The notes beneath the pieces were generated by a model that worked only from the letters and a program-made list of their open reading frames with translations, was not told the DNA's origin and did no database searches. 64,000 nucleotides of DNA. It comes from CAVSWT01 sp963746735. Lineage in GTDB: Bacteria > Bacteroidota > Ignavibacteria > Ignavibacteriales > Ignavibacteriaceae. The stretch lies in contig CAVVCO010000026.1 in assembly GCA_963746735.1 (NCBI GenBank), forward strand, positions 62,001 to 126,000, in the 5' to 3' direction. Of the stretch, positions 1 through 10,800 are shown piece after piece; position 1 is the stretch's first letter; each line of letters starts with the position of its first letter. The translations under genes and the position numbers were made by a program.

Positions 1-1
1 T

Positions 2-1897
2 GCAGATGATTTAATTCTGCAGCCGGAAATGCCACGATTCTTATCAACAAATGATACTTTGAATTCTTCGGTTTCAATTATAAATACAACTGCGAACGAA
101 GGAAATGTTGATGTAAGTGTGAAAGTTGAAGGCCCGTTGAAAATTGTATCATCAAATAAACAGTCGGTTACTATTCCAGCTAACTCGACCGGCAGAGTAC
201 ATTTTAAAATATGCAGCAGTGAAAAAGTGGGAACCGGAAAAATTTTATTTGAAACTTCCGGGATAGCAAAAGTTAAGGATGAAACTGAAATAGGAGTTCG
301 GCCAATATCCCCATACTTTGTTGAAAGCGGTTCAGGGAATATTAAAGCCGGAGAAAATATTAATGTTGATATGCCCAAAGATTATGTTGATGGAACGCAA
401 GAAGCTTCAGTTACAATCAGCAAGTTCCCGGCAATAAAATTTGCCAAACATTTAAAGTATTTAGTCGGATATCCTTACGGCTGTATTGAGCAGACTGTTT
501 CAAAGCTTTTCCCTCAATTATATTTTGAAGACCTAGCAAAATTGGTTGCCCCGGATTTGTATAGAACCAATAACCCGGTTTATTTTGTGAATGAAGGAAT
601 AAAGAAAATCGAATCAATGCAGTTGTATGATGGGTCCATGGCTTACTGGCAAGGAGGAGATTATACAAGTGAATGGGGAAGTGTTTACGCAGCACACTTT
701 TTAATTGAAGCAAGGAAAGCAAGATTTAATGTTTCGGAAAGTGTGCTATCAAAGCTGTTAAATTATATTTCAAAAATAAGTAAGTCCAACGGTACTTATG
801 ACTATACTATTTATTCAAATGGCATTAATGCTAACGGTTATGCGAAAAGAACAATAGTTAAAATTGCTAAGAAAGAAATATTGTATGCACTTTATGTTTT
901 AGCACTTGCCGATAAAGGTGATATTGCTACAATGAATTATTACAAAGCTCGTCCGCATTTGCTAACTAATGATACAAAATACCTGTTAGCCGGAGCTTAT
1001 GCTTTAATGGGGCAGTGGAATACTTATTATGAAATGATGCCGAAAACTTTTATTCCGGAAAAGACGATAAGACTTACAGGCGGATGTTTCGATTCTGAAA
1101 TAAGATCAAATGCAATTATGCTGAATGTTCTTTTGGAAGTTCAGCCGGCAAGTGAACAGATTCCATTCATAATAAAATTTCTAACTAGTCATGCTAATGA
1201 AATTTATTCAACACAGGATAGGTCTTTTACATTTCTTGCATTGGGTAAAGCGGCCAGCATAAATTCAAATAGTAATGTTAATGTGAATATTATTTCAAAT
1301 GGAAAAACAATAAAAACATTTGATGGAAAAGACATTACTGTTGATATTCCAAATTCAAATAAAGCGCAGGTTTCTTTAAATGCTTCAGGCAGCGGGGAAG
1401 TTTATTATTTCTGGAATACAAGCGGCATAAAGCTCAATCAAAAAGTTAAAGAAGAAGATTCAAACATGAGAGTAAGACGAGCATATTATGATTATAGAAC
1501 CGGGAATCCAATTCTAAATGGAGTTTTTGAACAAGGACAATTAATTGTATGTAAAATATCTTTAACCGGAATGGAAAGATCAGCAGAAAATATTGTAATT
1601 ACAGACATGATTCCTGCCGGATTTGAAATTGAAAACCCAAGACTTTCAGCGTCAACAAAATTAAATTGGCAGCCGAAGAATCCTTTATACATTCAATACA
1701 TGGATATTCGCGATGACCGTTTACTTTTATTTACAACTTTATACAGCAATCAAACTAAGGAATTTTATTACATGTTGAGAGTTGTTAGTAAAGGAACTTT
1801 TCAACTGCCTGTAATTGGCGCAGATGCAATGTATGATCCGGAATATCATTCATACAATGGTGCAGGAGTTGTGAAAGTTGTAGAGAGTACAAGGTAG
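2..1897 (+). CDS. Bacterial alpha-2-macroglobulin family protein, C-terminal part (5' end outside the window)
   Basis: The reading frame is open from the first bases of the window, so this is the C-terminal ~630 residues of a larger protein. It contains the thioester motif GCIEQ (nt 479-493) followed by the alpha-helical thioester domain and a C-terminal receptor-binding-like beta domain. In this family the Cys-Gln thioester covalently traps attacking proteases in the periplasm. The next gene is a PBP1C, matching the classic alpha-2-macroglobulin/pbpC pairing, where the pair is thought to protect and repair the cell wall. The stop codon abuts a palindromic repeat. Family assignment is firm; the substrate is unknown. 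Confidence 0.9.
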   Translation, partial: ADDLILQPEMPRFLSTNDTLNSSVSIINTTANEGNVDVSVKVEGPLKIVSSNKQSVTIPANSTGRVHFKICSSEKVGTGKILFETSGIAKVKDETEIGVRPISPYFVESGSGNIKAGENINVDMPKDYVDGTQEASVTISKFPAIKFAKHLKYLVGYPYGCIEQTVSKLFPQLYFEDLAKLVAPDLYRTNNPVYFVNEGIKKIESMQLYDGSMAYWQGGDYTSEWGSVYAAHFLIEARKARFNVSESVLSKLLNYISKISKSNGTYDYTIYSNGINANGYAKRTIVKIAKKEILYALYVLALADKGDIATMNYYKARPHLLTNDTKYLLAGAYALMGQWNTYYEMMPKTFIPEKTIRLTGGCFDSEIRSNAIMLNVLLEVQPASEQIPFIIKFLTSHANEIYSTQDRSFTFLALGKAASINSNSNVNVNIISNGKTIKTFDGKDITVDIPNSNKAQVSLNASGSGEVYYFWNTSGIKLNQKVKEEDSNMRVRRAYYDYRTGNPILNGVFEQGQLIVCKISLTGMERSAENIVITDMIPAGFEIENPRLSASTKLNWQPKNPLYIQYMDIRDDRLLLFTTLYSNQTKEFYYMLRVVSKGTFQLPVIGADAMYDPEYHSYNGAGVVKVVESTR

Positions 1898-1973
1898 TCA
1901 TTTCGACTGTAGGGAGAAATCTGTTATTGGATAAAGTAAAAGATTTCTCACTCGAATTCTCATTCGAAATGAT
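1897..1973. repeat. REP-like palindromic intergenic element 1
   Basis: Two nested inverted repeats: outer arms TCATTTCGA (1898-1906) and TCGAAATGA (1964-1972), inner arms GAGAAATCT (1914-1922) and AGATTTCTC (1941-1949), both perfect. The element starts at the last base of the alpha-2-macroglobulin stop codon. It resembles dispersed REP-type palindromes common in this bacterial group; it may also act as a transcription attenuator or mRNA stabiliser. I saw no second copy in this window. Confidence 0.6.
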
Positions 1974-1998
1974 ATGTGAATTAATTGATGTTAATTTA

Positions 1999-2034
1999 GG
2001 AGATTACTTCTTCGAAGACTCCTTGCAATGACGG
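1999..2034. repeat. REP-like palindromic intergenic element 2
   Basis: On the minus strand this reads CCGTCATTGCAAGGAGTC followed by TTCGAAGAAGTAATCTCC, the pattern of a very widespread dispersed bacterial repeat (GTCATTGCGAGGAG...GAAGCAATCT type). A 10-bp palindrome TCTTCGAAGA (2009-2018) sits at its core. It lies directly downstream of element 1, so two different repeat families are stacked in one ~150-bp gap. Recognition of the family is from memory of the consensus, not from a search. Confidence 0.55.
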
Positions 2035-2045
2035 ATTGTTATTAG

Positions 2046-4359
2046 ATGTTTATTCGAAAAATAAAACATATTTTAGATTCTAAATATCTTTGCTGGGGCA
2101 ATTTACTTTTTCCTTTTCTTGTTTTTAATGGATGCATTGTTTCCTTTGCCTCCAACAAAACAATATTCAAAGGTTGTACTTGCTAAAGATGGAACCATGC
2201 TTTCTGCATTTCTTACTCCCGATGATAAATGGCGAATGGAAACAAAGCTAAATGAAGTCTCTCCTGATTTAATCAAAGCAATAATCGCAAAAGAAGATTC
2301 ATGGTTCTATTGGCACTATGGCGTTAATCCGGTTTCAGTTATCCGTGCTTTATTTTCAAATATAAAATCAGGTCATGTTGTTTCCGGTGCTTCTACTATT
2401 TCAATGCAGGTGATTAGGATTTTAGAACCGGGAGAAAGAAATTATTTAAATAAGTTTGAAGAAATGCTGCGGGCAATTCAGCTTGAATTTCATTACAGCA
2501 AAAAAGAAATACTAGAAATTTATTTAAGCCATCTTCCATTTGGTGGAAATATTGAGGGTGTAAAATCGGCAGCTTATGTTTATTTTAACCGCCCTCCTTC
2601 AAAGCTTAGTCTCGCACAATCGATAATGCTTGCTGAGATTCCAAATAACCCGAACAAGTTTCGGCTTGATAAAAATATTTCCGCAGCAATTAAAGCCAGA
2701 AATCACGCATTAAAAAATTTATTAAGGATAAAGTTTTTCCTAAAAATTATTTGGAAGATGCTTTAAATGAACCATTGTCCGCTAAACGTTGTGAAGTGCC
2801 ATTCTTAGCTCCACATTTCAGCAATTATATTAATCAAAATTTTAAAGGGGACGAAATACAAACAACTCTAGATTTAGAAGTCCAGCAGAAAGCGGAGAAT
2901 CTACTTTACAATTATGTAAATAGAGTTAAATCAAATGGAGTAACAAATGGTGCAGTTTTAATTATTGATAACAAAACTCATTCGGTAAAATCATACTGCG
3001 GTTCTTCAGATTATTATAATGTTAAAACCGATGGACAGGTTAACGGCGTTACTGCCATTCGTTCTCCCGGCTCAACCTTAAAGCCTGCACTTTATGCACA
3101 ACGCTTTTGATAAAGGCTCTTTAACTCCGCAAATGAAACTGCTTGATATTCCAACTGATTTTAATGGATACGAACCTGAAAATTATGATTTACAATTTCA
3201 CGGCGATATAACTGCAGAAAAAGCGTTGCTCTGGTCGTTAAATATCCCGGCAGTTAGGCTGCTTGATAACATTGGATTAAAAGAATTTGTTAATCTTTTA
3301 ATTAACAGCGGCTTTGAAGAAATTAAAAATCAAAAAGAAATTTTAGGTTTGTCAACTATTCTTGGTGGATGTGGAGTTACGTTGGAAGAATTAACTTCCA
3401 TGTATTCTTCTTTTGCGTGTAATGGCAAACTGTATAGATTAAATTATATTTTATCGGATGAAAAAAATAAAAAGTTCAAAAAAATATTTTCTCCTGAAGC
3501 TTCGTATTTAATAGCTGATATTTTATCAAACAATTATCGTCCTGATTTTTCCAACGACATGGTTAATAAATCTACTTTACCACGCATTGCATGGAAGACA
3601 GGAACATCATACGGGAAGCGAGATGCGTGGGCGGTTGGTTTCAATCCGAGATATACAGTTGGAGTTTGGATGGGAAATTTTGATGGTAAAGGTTCGCCTG
3701 AACTTTCAGGAGCGAATATGGCTGTGCCGTTACTTTTTGATTTGTTCAATTCGATTGATAATGATTCAAAAAAAGAATGGTTTAATAAACCGGAAAATAT
3801 TCTCGAACGAAAAGTATGTGCAGAAACCGGGCTGCTGCCTTCAAAATTTTGTAAGCATTTAGTTGAAGATGAATACATAAAAAATATTTCTCACAATAAA
3901 GTTTGCGGCTTATACAAAGAACTTTATGTGAACGATTCAGAGACAATGGAATATTGTCCCGATTGTATGCCGTCGACGGGAGTAAAGAAAAAAGCATATC
4001 CGATTTATGACCCGGGATTAAAGCTCTGGTATGATCAAAATAATATTGCTTACTTAAAAATCCCTCCGCACAATCCGGCATGCCAAAAAAGATTCACAGG
4101 AAAAGGATTAAAAATTATTTCACCTTCAAAAGATTATGAATATTATATTGAGGAAAAATCCGGTGAAGGAATTTTACTGCAGGCGGTTTCTGAAACAGGT
4201 TCTTCAAAACAATATTGGTACATAAATAATAGATATTACAAATCTTCAAATCCAGGCCAAAATGTATTTTACAAACCGGGAAAAGGAAAAATAAAAATTT
4301 CTTGCATTGACGATAAAGGAAGAGAAGCCAATGTAACTATTTCGGTGAAATATTTTTAA
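2046..4359 (+). pseudogene. pbpC: Penicillin-binding protein 1C, disrupted by three frameshifts
   Basis: Bifunctional peptidoglycan synthase of the PBP1C type: an N-terminal membrane segment, a GT51 glycosyltransferase domain with KEDSWFYWHYG, a transpeptidase domain with the SxxK motif (STLK) and KTGTS, and a C-terminal PBP1C domain rich in paired cysteines. The ATG at 2046 gives a plausible cytoplasmic start and membrane anchor, but the frame changes at ~2105-2128, again near 2725 (LLRIK should read as ...KDKVFPKNY) and at ~3102, where one extra C breaks ...LYAQ-AFDKG. All catalytic motifs survive across the fragments. It follows the alpha-2-macroglobulin gene, its usual partner. Either a recent pseudogene or indel errors in the sequence. 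Confidence 0.85.
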
Positions 4360-4518
4360 TTATCACAAAAACTTCCTTTCATATCATAATTTTAACCATT
4401 CTAAATCGCCGTCAATTAGAACAATAAAAAAATAATTTGCTTTTTAAATCTCATCAGTACATATTTAAAAAACTCTTTAATAAGTTAAACCTTATTAACT
4501 ATCCTAATTTATCTCTCC

Positions 4519-4526
4519 TATTTTTG
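4519..4526 (+). promoter_or_regulatory. Candidate -7 box (TATTTTTG) upstream of the hybrid kinase
   Basis: Matches TAnnTTTG, the -7 element of Bacteroidetes-type primary sigma promoters, 75 bp before the kinase start. No convincing TTTG -33 box at the usual 17-23 bp spacing, so the call is tentative. Confidence 0.3.
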
Positions 4527-4600
4527 TATTGGGCATAATTTATTAACTGTAATAGAAAATTTCCGAAAAAAAGTTCAGCATAAAAAGAGAAAATTGTTAT

Positions 4601-7402
4601 ATGTCTTTAAAAGAAGTTTCTTGCTCGACCCTCACTATATTTTTTAAAAATTTTGAGGAAAACAATATTCCTCTTGAATTACTATGCGAAGGTATTCCAT
4701 ATAATTTAGATTATTTAAAAAATAAAAAAGAAAATATCGAATGGGATGTGGTTTGTAAGATTTTATTAAATATCCGAAAAATATGGAATGATGATAATCA
4801 TTTCGTAAATCTTGGAATGCAAATGGTTCAAAGAAGAGCATATCCATTGTTTTCAATTTTACCAGGACTATTTTTTAATATCCAAGACTGCTACAGGTTG
4901 ATTAATGATCCCAAAAAAGGAATTGGTAACCGCGCTGTCAAATGTATAAAGCCTAATTCCAGGGAAGTAGAAAAAGGGCACTTGGAAGTAACATTGGAAC
5001 TGCCAGCTGATCACGCATACAGCAGGGAATTTTTTTTAATTACAAAAGGATTTTTTATAGCATTACCTATTTTTCTTAAGCTGAATCTTTCAAAAGTAAT
5101 TTTGCGAGAAGCAGATCATTGTGCTGTTTATAATATTTTCTATCCTCCAAACAATAAAGCTTTTTCGTGGATTCGTAGTATTTTTTCAATGCCTTCATCA
5201 AAACGTGCCGCAGTTTCAGAATTAAATGAAGCTTATGAACTTCTTTATGACAGGTTTCATCAACTTGAAGAGAGCCGGGCTAAAATTCAAATTCAGGCAA
5301 AACAACTTGAAACTGCCTATAGTATTAGTCAGCTGATTACAGGAGACTTGGATCTTGAATATACTTTGAAAGCAATTGCTAAATCACTAGTGGAAGTAGC
5401 AGGATTCGAAGCTGCTGAAGTTTTTATTGAAGCAGAGATAGATGGCGAAAAAATTTATCGATACGAGAAATCCGGATCTAAAGTTATAGATTCAATTCAA
5501 ATTGAGAGAATATTACAAGGCCATGGTCAGAATATTGGGAAATTAATACTTTGGACAAGTACAAAATCTAAAAACGAAAATGAAGAAAAACTTTTGGATT
5601 ATATAATTCCTTCTATATCAATGCAGCTTTTAAGCTCTCTTTCATTTAAACTTGTTGATGACTATCGAAATAGATTAGAGCATAAAGTTAATGAAAGAAC
5701 TGAACAGCTAAACTATGCAAACGAAGAACTTACTTTATCATTAGAAAGACTTAAAGAATTAAAGATTGCTAGAGATAGATTTTTTGCCAGTATTAGTCAT
5801 GAATTTAGAACTCCCTTAACGTTAATTTTAGGGCCAAACGAAAGTATTTTATCTAATTCAGGAGAAGAAGAAACAAGAAAGAAAGCTAATCTAATAAAAC
5901 AAAATGCAAACAGAATGTTAAGTCTTATCAATCAGCTTCTAGATCTTGCCAGGCTTGATGCAGGTAAGCTAAATCTTAATGTATCAAAGGGAAATATCGT
6001 TTCGTTTGTTAAAGGAATAACAATGTCATTTGAATCATTAGCCGAACGAAAAGGCATAAAATTAAGCATTGATTCATCAGATGATCAGATTGAATTATAC
6101 TTTGATAAAGAAATGATGATAAAGATATTAACTAATCTCTTATCAAATGCATTTAAGTTTACTAAAACCGAAGGACAAATTACCGTAACTATTTATGAAA
6201 GTGGAGTAGAGTTTGTTGAAATAAAATTAAAAGATACGGGAATTGGAATATCAGAAGAGGAATTTCCGAAACTTTTTGATAGATTCTACCAGGTGGATAG
6301 TTCTCATACTAGGGAGTACGAAGGAACTGGAATTGGTTTGGCTCTTACAAAAGAATTAGTTGAATTGCATCATGGAACAATAACCGTGGATAGTAGACTT
6401 TGGAATAATGATATAGGTGAAACCGGCTGGACTGAATTTACTATTATGCTGCCTAGTGGCAAAACACATTTTAATGATAGTGAAATTATTGAAATGAATA
6501 AACAGTCTGATTCTGTCGTTCAAGGTGATGTAAAAAAATTATTTGAAAATGTTAATGAATCTACACCTTCAGAATTAATGCAATTAAATCCTCCAATTAA
6601 TAATCAAAATTCATCGTCAAAAACACAGAATGAAAATCATAATAATGAAGAAAAAACTCTCATTTTAATTGTCGAAGATAATACGGATGTTAGAAGATTT
6701 ATAAAAGACGCTTTAGGAGATGATTATCAGATTGAAGAAGCATCAAACGGTGAAGAAGGAGTTAGTAAAGCAGAGAAAATTATTCCTGATCTAATTATTT
6801 GTGATATTATGATGCCAAGATTGGATGGAAATGAATTAACAAGAATTTTAAAGAATAATGAGAAAACGAGTCACATTCCTATCATATTGCTTACTGCTAA
6901 AGCCGGGCAAGAAAGCAAGATTGAAGGATTAAAGACGGGCGCTGATGATTACCTAATAAAGCCGTTTGATACAACAGAACTAAAAGTTATTATAAAAAAT
7001 CGAATTGACTTGAGAAGATCACTTCAAAAGAAATATAGCAGCAGTAATTTTATTGGAAATCAAAACAAGATAGAATTAAGCAATTTGGATGAGCAATTTC
7101 TGTTTAATGTTATGAAAATAATAGATAACCATCTTTCAGAAGAAGATTTCAGTATTGAACAATTAAATAAAGAAATTGGGATGGGTAGAGTACAAGTTTA
7201 TAGAAAAATAAAAGCTTTAACAGGCAGTTCTCCCAGTAGATATATCAGAACTATTAGATTATCAAAAGCAATGTTAATGTTAAAAGAAAATAAGATTAAT
7301 ATTTCTGAAATTGCTTATTCAGTAGGTTTCTCAACACCAGCATATTTTGCAAAATGTTTTAAGGAAGAATTTGGTTACGCACCAAGCGAATTGGTTCGAT
7401 GA
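4601..7402 (+). CDS. Hybrid two-component protein: sensor domain, histidine kinase, receiver, AraC-type DNA-binding domain
   Basis: A complete phosphorelay-to-DNA regulator in 933 residues. In order: an N-terminal ~190-residue domain I do not recognise, a coiled coil and GAF-like region (~220-360), HisKA with the phospho-accepting His400 (SHEFRTPL), HATPase_c with NAFKF, DTGIGIS and GTGIGLAL boxes, a low-complexity Asn/Ser-rich linker, a receiver with phospho-acceptor Asp735 (CDIMMPRLDG), and a C-terminal AraC HTH pair. Unlike typical Bacteroidetes hybrid systems it has no signal peptide, periplasmic propeller or membrane segment, so it should sense a cytoplasmic signal. It stands alone; a secreted FG-GAP gene lies downstream in the same direction after a 467-bp gap and could be a target (inference). 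Confidence 0.92.
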   Translation: MSLKEVSCSTLTIFFKNFEENNIPLELLCEGIPYNLDYLKNKKENIEWDVVCKILLNIRKIWNDDNHFVNLGMQMVQRRAYPLFSILPGLFFNIQDCYRLINDPKKGIGNRAVKCIKPNSREVEKGHLEVTLELPADHAYSREFFLITKGFFIALPIFLKLNLSKVILREADHCAVYNIFYPPNNKAFSWIRSIFSMPSSKRAAVSELNEAYELLYDRFHQLEESRAKIQIQAKQLETAYSISQLITGDLDLEYTLKAIAKSLVEVAGFEAAEVFIEAEIDGEKIYRYEKSGSKVIDSIQIERILQGHGQNIGKLILWTSTKSKNENEEKLLDYIIPSISMQLLSSLSFKLVDDYRNRLEHKVNERTEQLNYANEELTLSLERLKELKIARDRFFASISHEFRTPLTLILGPNESILSNSGEEETRKKANLIKQNANRMLSLINQLLDLARLDAGKLNLNVSKGNIVSFVKGITMSFESLAERKGIKLSIDSSDDQIELYFDKEMMIKILTNLLSNAFKFTKTEGQITVTIYESGVEFVEIKLKDTGIGISEEEFPKLFDRFYQVDSSHTREYEGTGIGLALTKELVELHHGTITVDSRLWNNDIGETGWTEFTIMLPSGKTHFNDSEIIEMNKQSDSVVQGDVKKLFENVNESTPSELMQLNPPINNQNSSSKTQNENHNNEEKTLILIVEDNTDVRRFIKDALGDDYQIEEASNGEEGVSKAEKIIPDLIICDIMMPRLDGNELTRILKNNEKTSHIPIILLTAKAGQESKIEGLKTGADDYLIKPFDTTELKVIIKNRIDLRRSLQKKYSSSNFIGNQNKIELSNLDEQFLFNVMKIIDNHLSEEDFSIEQLNKEIGMGRVQVYRKIKALTGSSPSRYIRTIRLSKAMLMLKENKINISEIAYSVGFSTPAYFAKCFKEEFGYAPSELVR

Positions 7403-7869
7403 AAAAAAACTTTCGCATTCGTAAATTTATAGCAAACAACATATAGTACCTTCATTATAACTCACATTATATTAAACAATTAAGTTATACATGTAGCATA
7501 AGTGTTAGTTTTTGTAGCATAAGTGTTATGTACCTACCTTTAAGATTTTGTTTATTTAATAAAGAGATTTCAGGATAAACATTGACACATAATGGCAATT
7601 GAAAACTATCTACATTATTAATTGCCTCGGTTAAAAGTAAAATTTCTGAAATTAAAAAATTCATGTTAAAAGTGCTTTTGTCAAAAAAAGTTACATTGTT
7701 CATCAATCCATTTAGTTCGATATAATCTTTTCTACCCGACCCAAAAAATTGAAAATAAGATTGAACAGATTATAAAATAAAGTTCAATCTATTGTGATGA
7801 TATTATCTGTATAATTTGAATATAATTATTAGATGAATGTAACGTGCATTCAAATGAAAGGTATGCATT
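7403..7869. other. Intergenic region with a short direct repeat
   Basis: AT-rich, no convincing gene. It holds two copies of TGTAGCATAAGTGTTA (7492-7507 and 7513-7528) spaced exactly 21 bp. A 73-codon minus-strand frame (7485-7706) has no recognisable domain and no supported start; the 21-bp period would be a 7-residue repeat in it. The direct repeats could be operator half-sites for the downstream secreted protein gene. Confidence 0.4.
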
Positions 7870-10800
7870 ATGAGAACAGGATTACAAATACTTAAATATG
7901 GCTTATTTGCTAAAATAGATTGTAAGGTTTTCTATAAATCATTTTTTAAAACGAGCAAGGAGATAAGTAATAACTTTAATGTTTCATTACTTATTATTTT
8001 ATTATTCTTTGGATTATTGACTACCATTCTAAATTCACAGACATTCCCATCCTCCTATTATTCTAATATTAAAAATAATGGAAGTACAAAGGCTGCAAGT
8101 ATAGACCAGGACTCAATTAAGGAAACATCCTGGTATAGCACTATAACCCAAAAAATAAAAGACGAAGAATATGACCTCACATTTGATAAAAAAGAAAATC
8201 ATTACATATCTCCCAACAGAAAGCAAAGCCTTCTATTTACATATTATGTGGATGGTTTTAGTGCAAAACCATTAATTACCAATGATATTTTATCAAAAGA
8301 TAAAAATCAAACCTTATCGGGAAATGGAAATCAATTCAAAAATTTAAATGATTGGAATGTAGAAATTCACCTTGCCAATTATGGAAGAGATGAAAAGACT
8401 CTCATTTTTAATGGCAAAGAACTACATATAAATAAGGGAGAGGCCTCGATAAAAGACAAGACATTACGGATTGAATATATAAATAATGAAAAAGGAATGC
8501 GGCAGAATTTTGTACTTAATAAAAAACCGGATGGAAATGGCGAGTTAAAGTTGTATTTAAGCATAGAAACAAAACTTCAATTTAATTCAAGCCGAGATGG
8601 ATTATCGTTTTCCAACTCTGAAAATAAAACTGTAATGTGCTACAATGAGTTGAAAATTTTTGACGCATCAGGTAAAATAATAAAAGGGGAAATAAAAAAG
8701 TTAAATAATCATAAAGCAGAGGTATGTGTAAATGATAACCATGCAAAATATCCACTAACAATCGATCCACTTTCAAGCACAGCAGATTGGACTACAATTG
8801 GAGAAAACAATAGTGATGAATTTGGTGTTTCCATAGCAACGGCAGGTGACGTAAATGGTGATGGATATAGTGATGTTATTGTTGCAGCCAGAGGATATTC
8901 ATCATTTAAAGGCAAAGCATATTTATATTTAGGCAGTTCAACAGGCCTTTCTACTACAGCAGATTGGTCCACAACTGGTCAATTCAATTTTGATAATTTT
9001 GGCATTTCGGTATCTACTGCCGGTGATGTAAACGGGGATGGTTATAGTGATGTAATTATAGGAGCTCAGGGGTATTCATCATTTACAGGAAGGGCATATC
9101 TATTTAATGGAAGCAGCAGCGGATTGTTATCTTCTGCAAGTTGGGCTGTAATTGGAGAAAACAGCAATGATTATTTTGGAAGTGTGGTTTCTACTGCCGG
9201 TGATGTAAATGGATGATGGTTACAGTGATGTTATTGTTGGAGCCAACAGATATTCATCAGATACCGGTAAAGTATATATATACTACGGAAGTTCAAGCGG
9301 ATTGTCTGTTTTAGCAGATTGGACTGCAATAGGAGAGAACAACAATGATAGATTTGGCGGCTCAGCCTGCACAGCCGGTGATGTAAATGGTGATGGTTAC
9401 AGTGATGTAATTATTGGTGCTTATGGATATTCTACTACATCAGGTAAAACATATCTCTATCTTGGAGGCTCAAGTGGTCTTTCAACTACGGCGACCTGGA
9501 CAAAAGCGGGTGAAAATAACCTTGACAGATTTGGGTATTCTATCTCTACCGCTGGCGATATAAATGGTGATGGTTATAGCGATGTGATTATAGGGGCATA
9601 TGGAAATAATTCAAATAGTGGAAAAACATATCTATATCTTGGTAGTTCAAGCGGATTATTAACAACAGCGGCATGGACAGCAGCAGGTGAAAACACCGGT
9701 GATTTTTTTGGATACAAAGTATCCACAGTCGGCGATGTAAATGGAGACGGTTACGGCGAAGTAATAGTGGGAGCTTATAATTATTCATCTTCAACTGGCA
9801 AAACATATTTATATTATGGAGGAGCCGGCGGGTTATCAACTACGGCGGATTGGACTGCAGTTGGTGAAAATGGCAATGACCATTTTGGTATTTCGGTATC
9901 TATAGCTGGAGATGTAAATGGTGATGGGTACAGTGACATAATTGTAGGAGCCAACGGATATTCATTCTCTAAAGGCAAAGCATATTTATTTTATGGAGAA
10001 GCCAGTGGTCTCTCAACAACAGCCGATTGGACTAAGATTGGTGAAAACTCCAATGATAATTTTGGCGTTTCAGCAGTTAGTGCTGGTGATGTTAATGGGG
10101 ATGGTTATAGTGATGTCATTGTTGGAGCTTTTAGATATTCAAATTATACAGGAAAGGTTTATTTATTTTACGGTAGTTCCAGCGGATTATCCACTACTGC
10201 AGATTGGACCGCAACTGGGGAAAATATAAGGGATTATTTTGGTTTATCTATTGCAACTGCAGGTGATTTAAACGGTGATGGTTACAGTGATATAATTGTT
10301 GGAGCGTCAGGCTATCCGTCTTTAGCTAAAATTGGGAAAGTCTATTTGTATTATGGAAGCCAAAGTGGATTATCATCTACACCAGATTGGACTGCTACTG
10401 GCGAAAATAACGATGATTCATTTGGTTCCGACGTTTCTACTGGAGGGGACATAAACGGTGACGGATACAGTGATATTATAGTAAGCTCTCCAGGATATTC
10501 TTCTACAACCGGAAAAGTTTTATTGTATTATGGAAGCTCAATCGGATTGTCTTCCACAGCTGATTGGACAGCAACTGGTGAAAATACAGATGATACTTTT
10601 GGTAATTCAATAGCAGCAGCTGGAGATGTAAATGGGGATGGTTTTAGCGATGTAATTGTTGGAGCTTATGGATTTTCATCTTTTATGGGTAAAACTTATT
10701 TATATTTTGGCAGTTCAAGCGGGTTATCTTCAACAGCTGATTGGACGGTAACAGGTGAAAATAACTCAGATTATTTTGGTGCTTGTGTTTCCACAGCGGG

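Noticed and set aside
3534..4081. Overlapping frames on both strands inside pbpC and other genes
   Set aside because: They lie wholly inside genes with strong domain matches in another frame and show no family features.
7485..7706. 73-codon minus-strand frame
   Set aside because: No recognisable domain or ribosome site; its end is made of the 21-bp direct repeat. Coding is possible but not supported.
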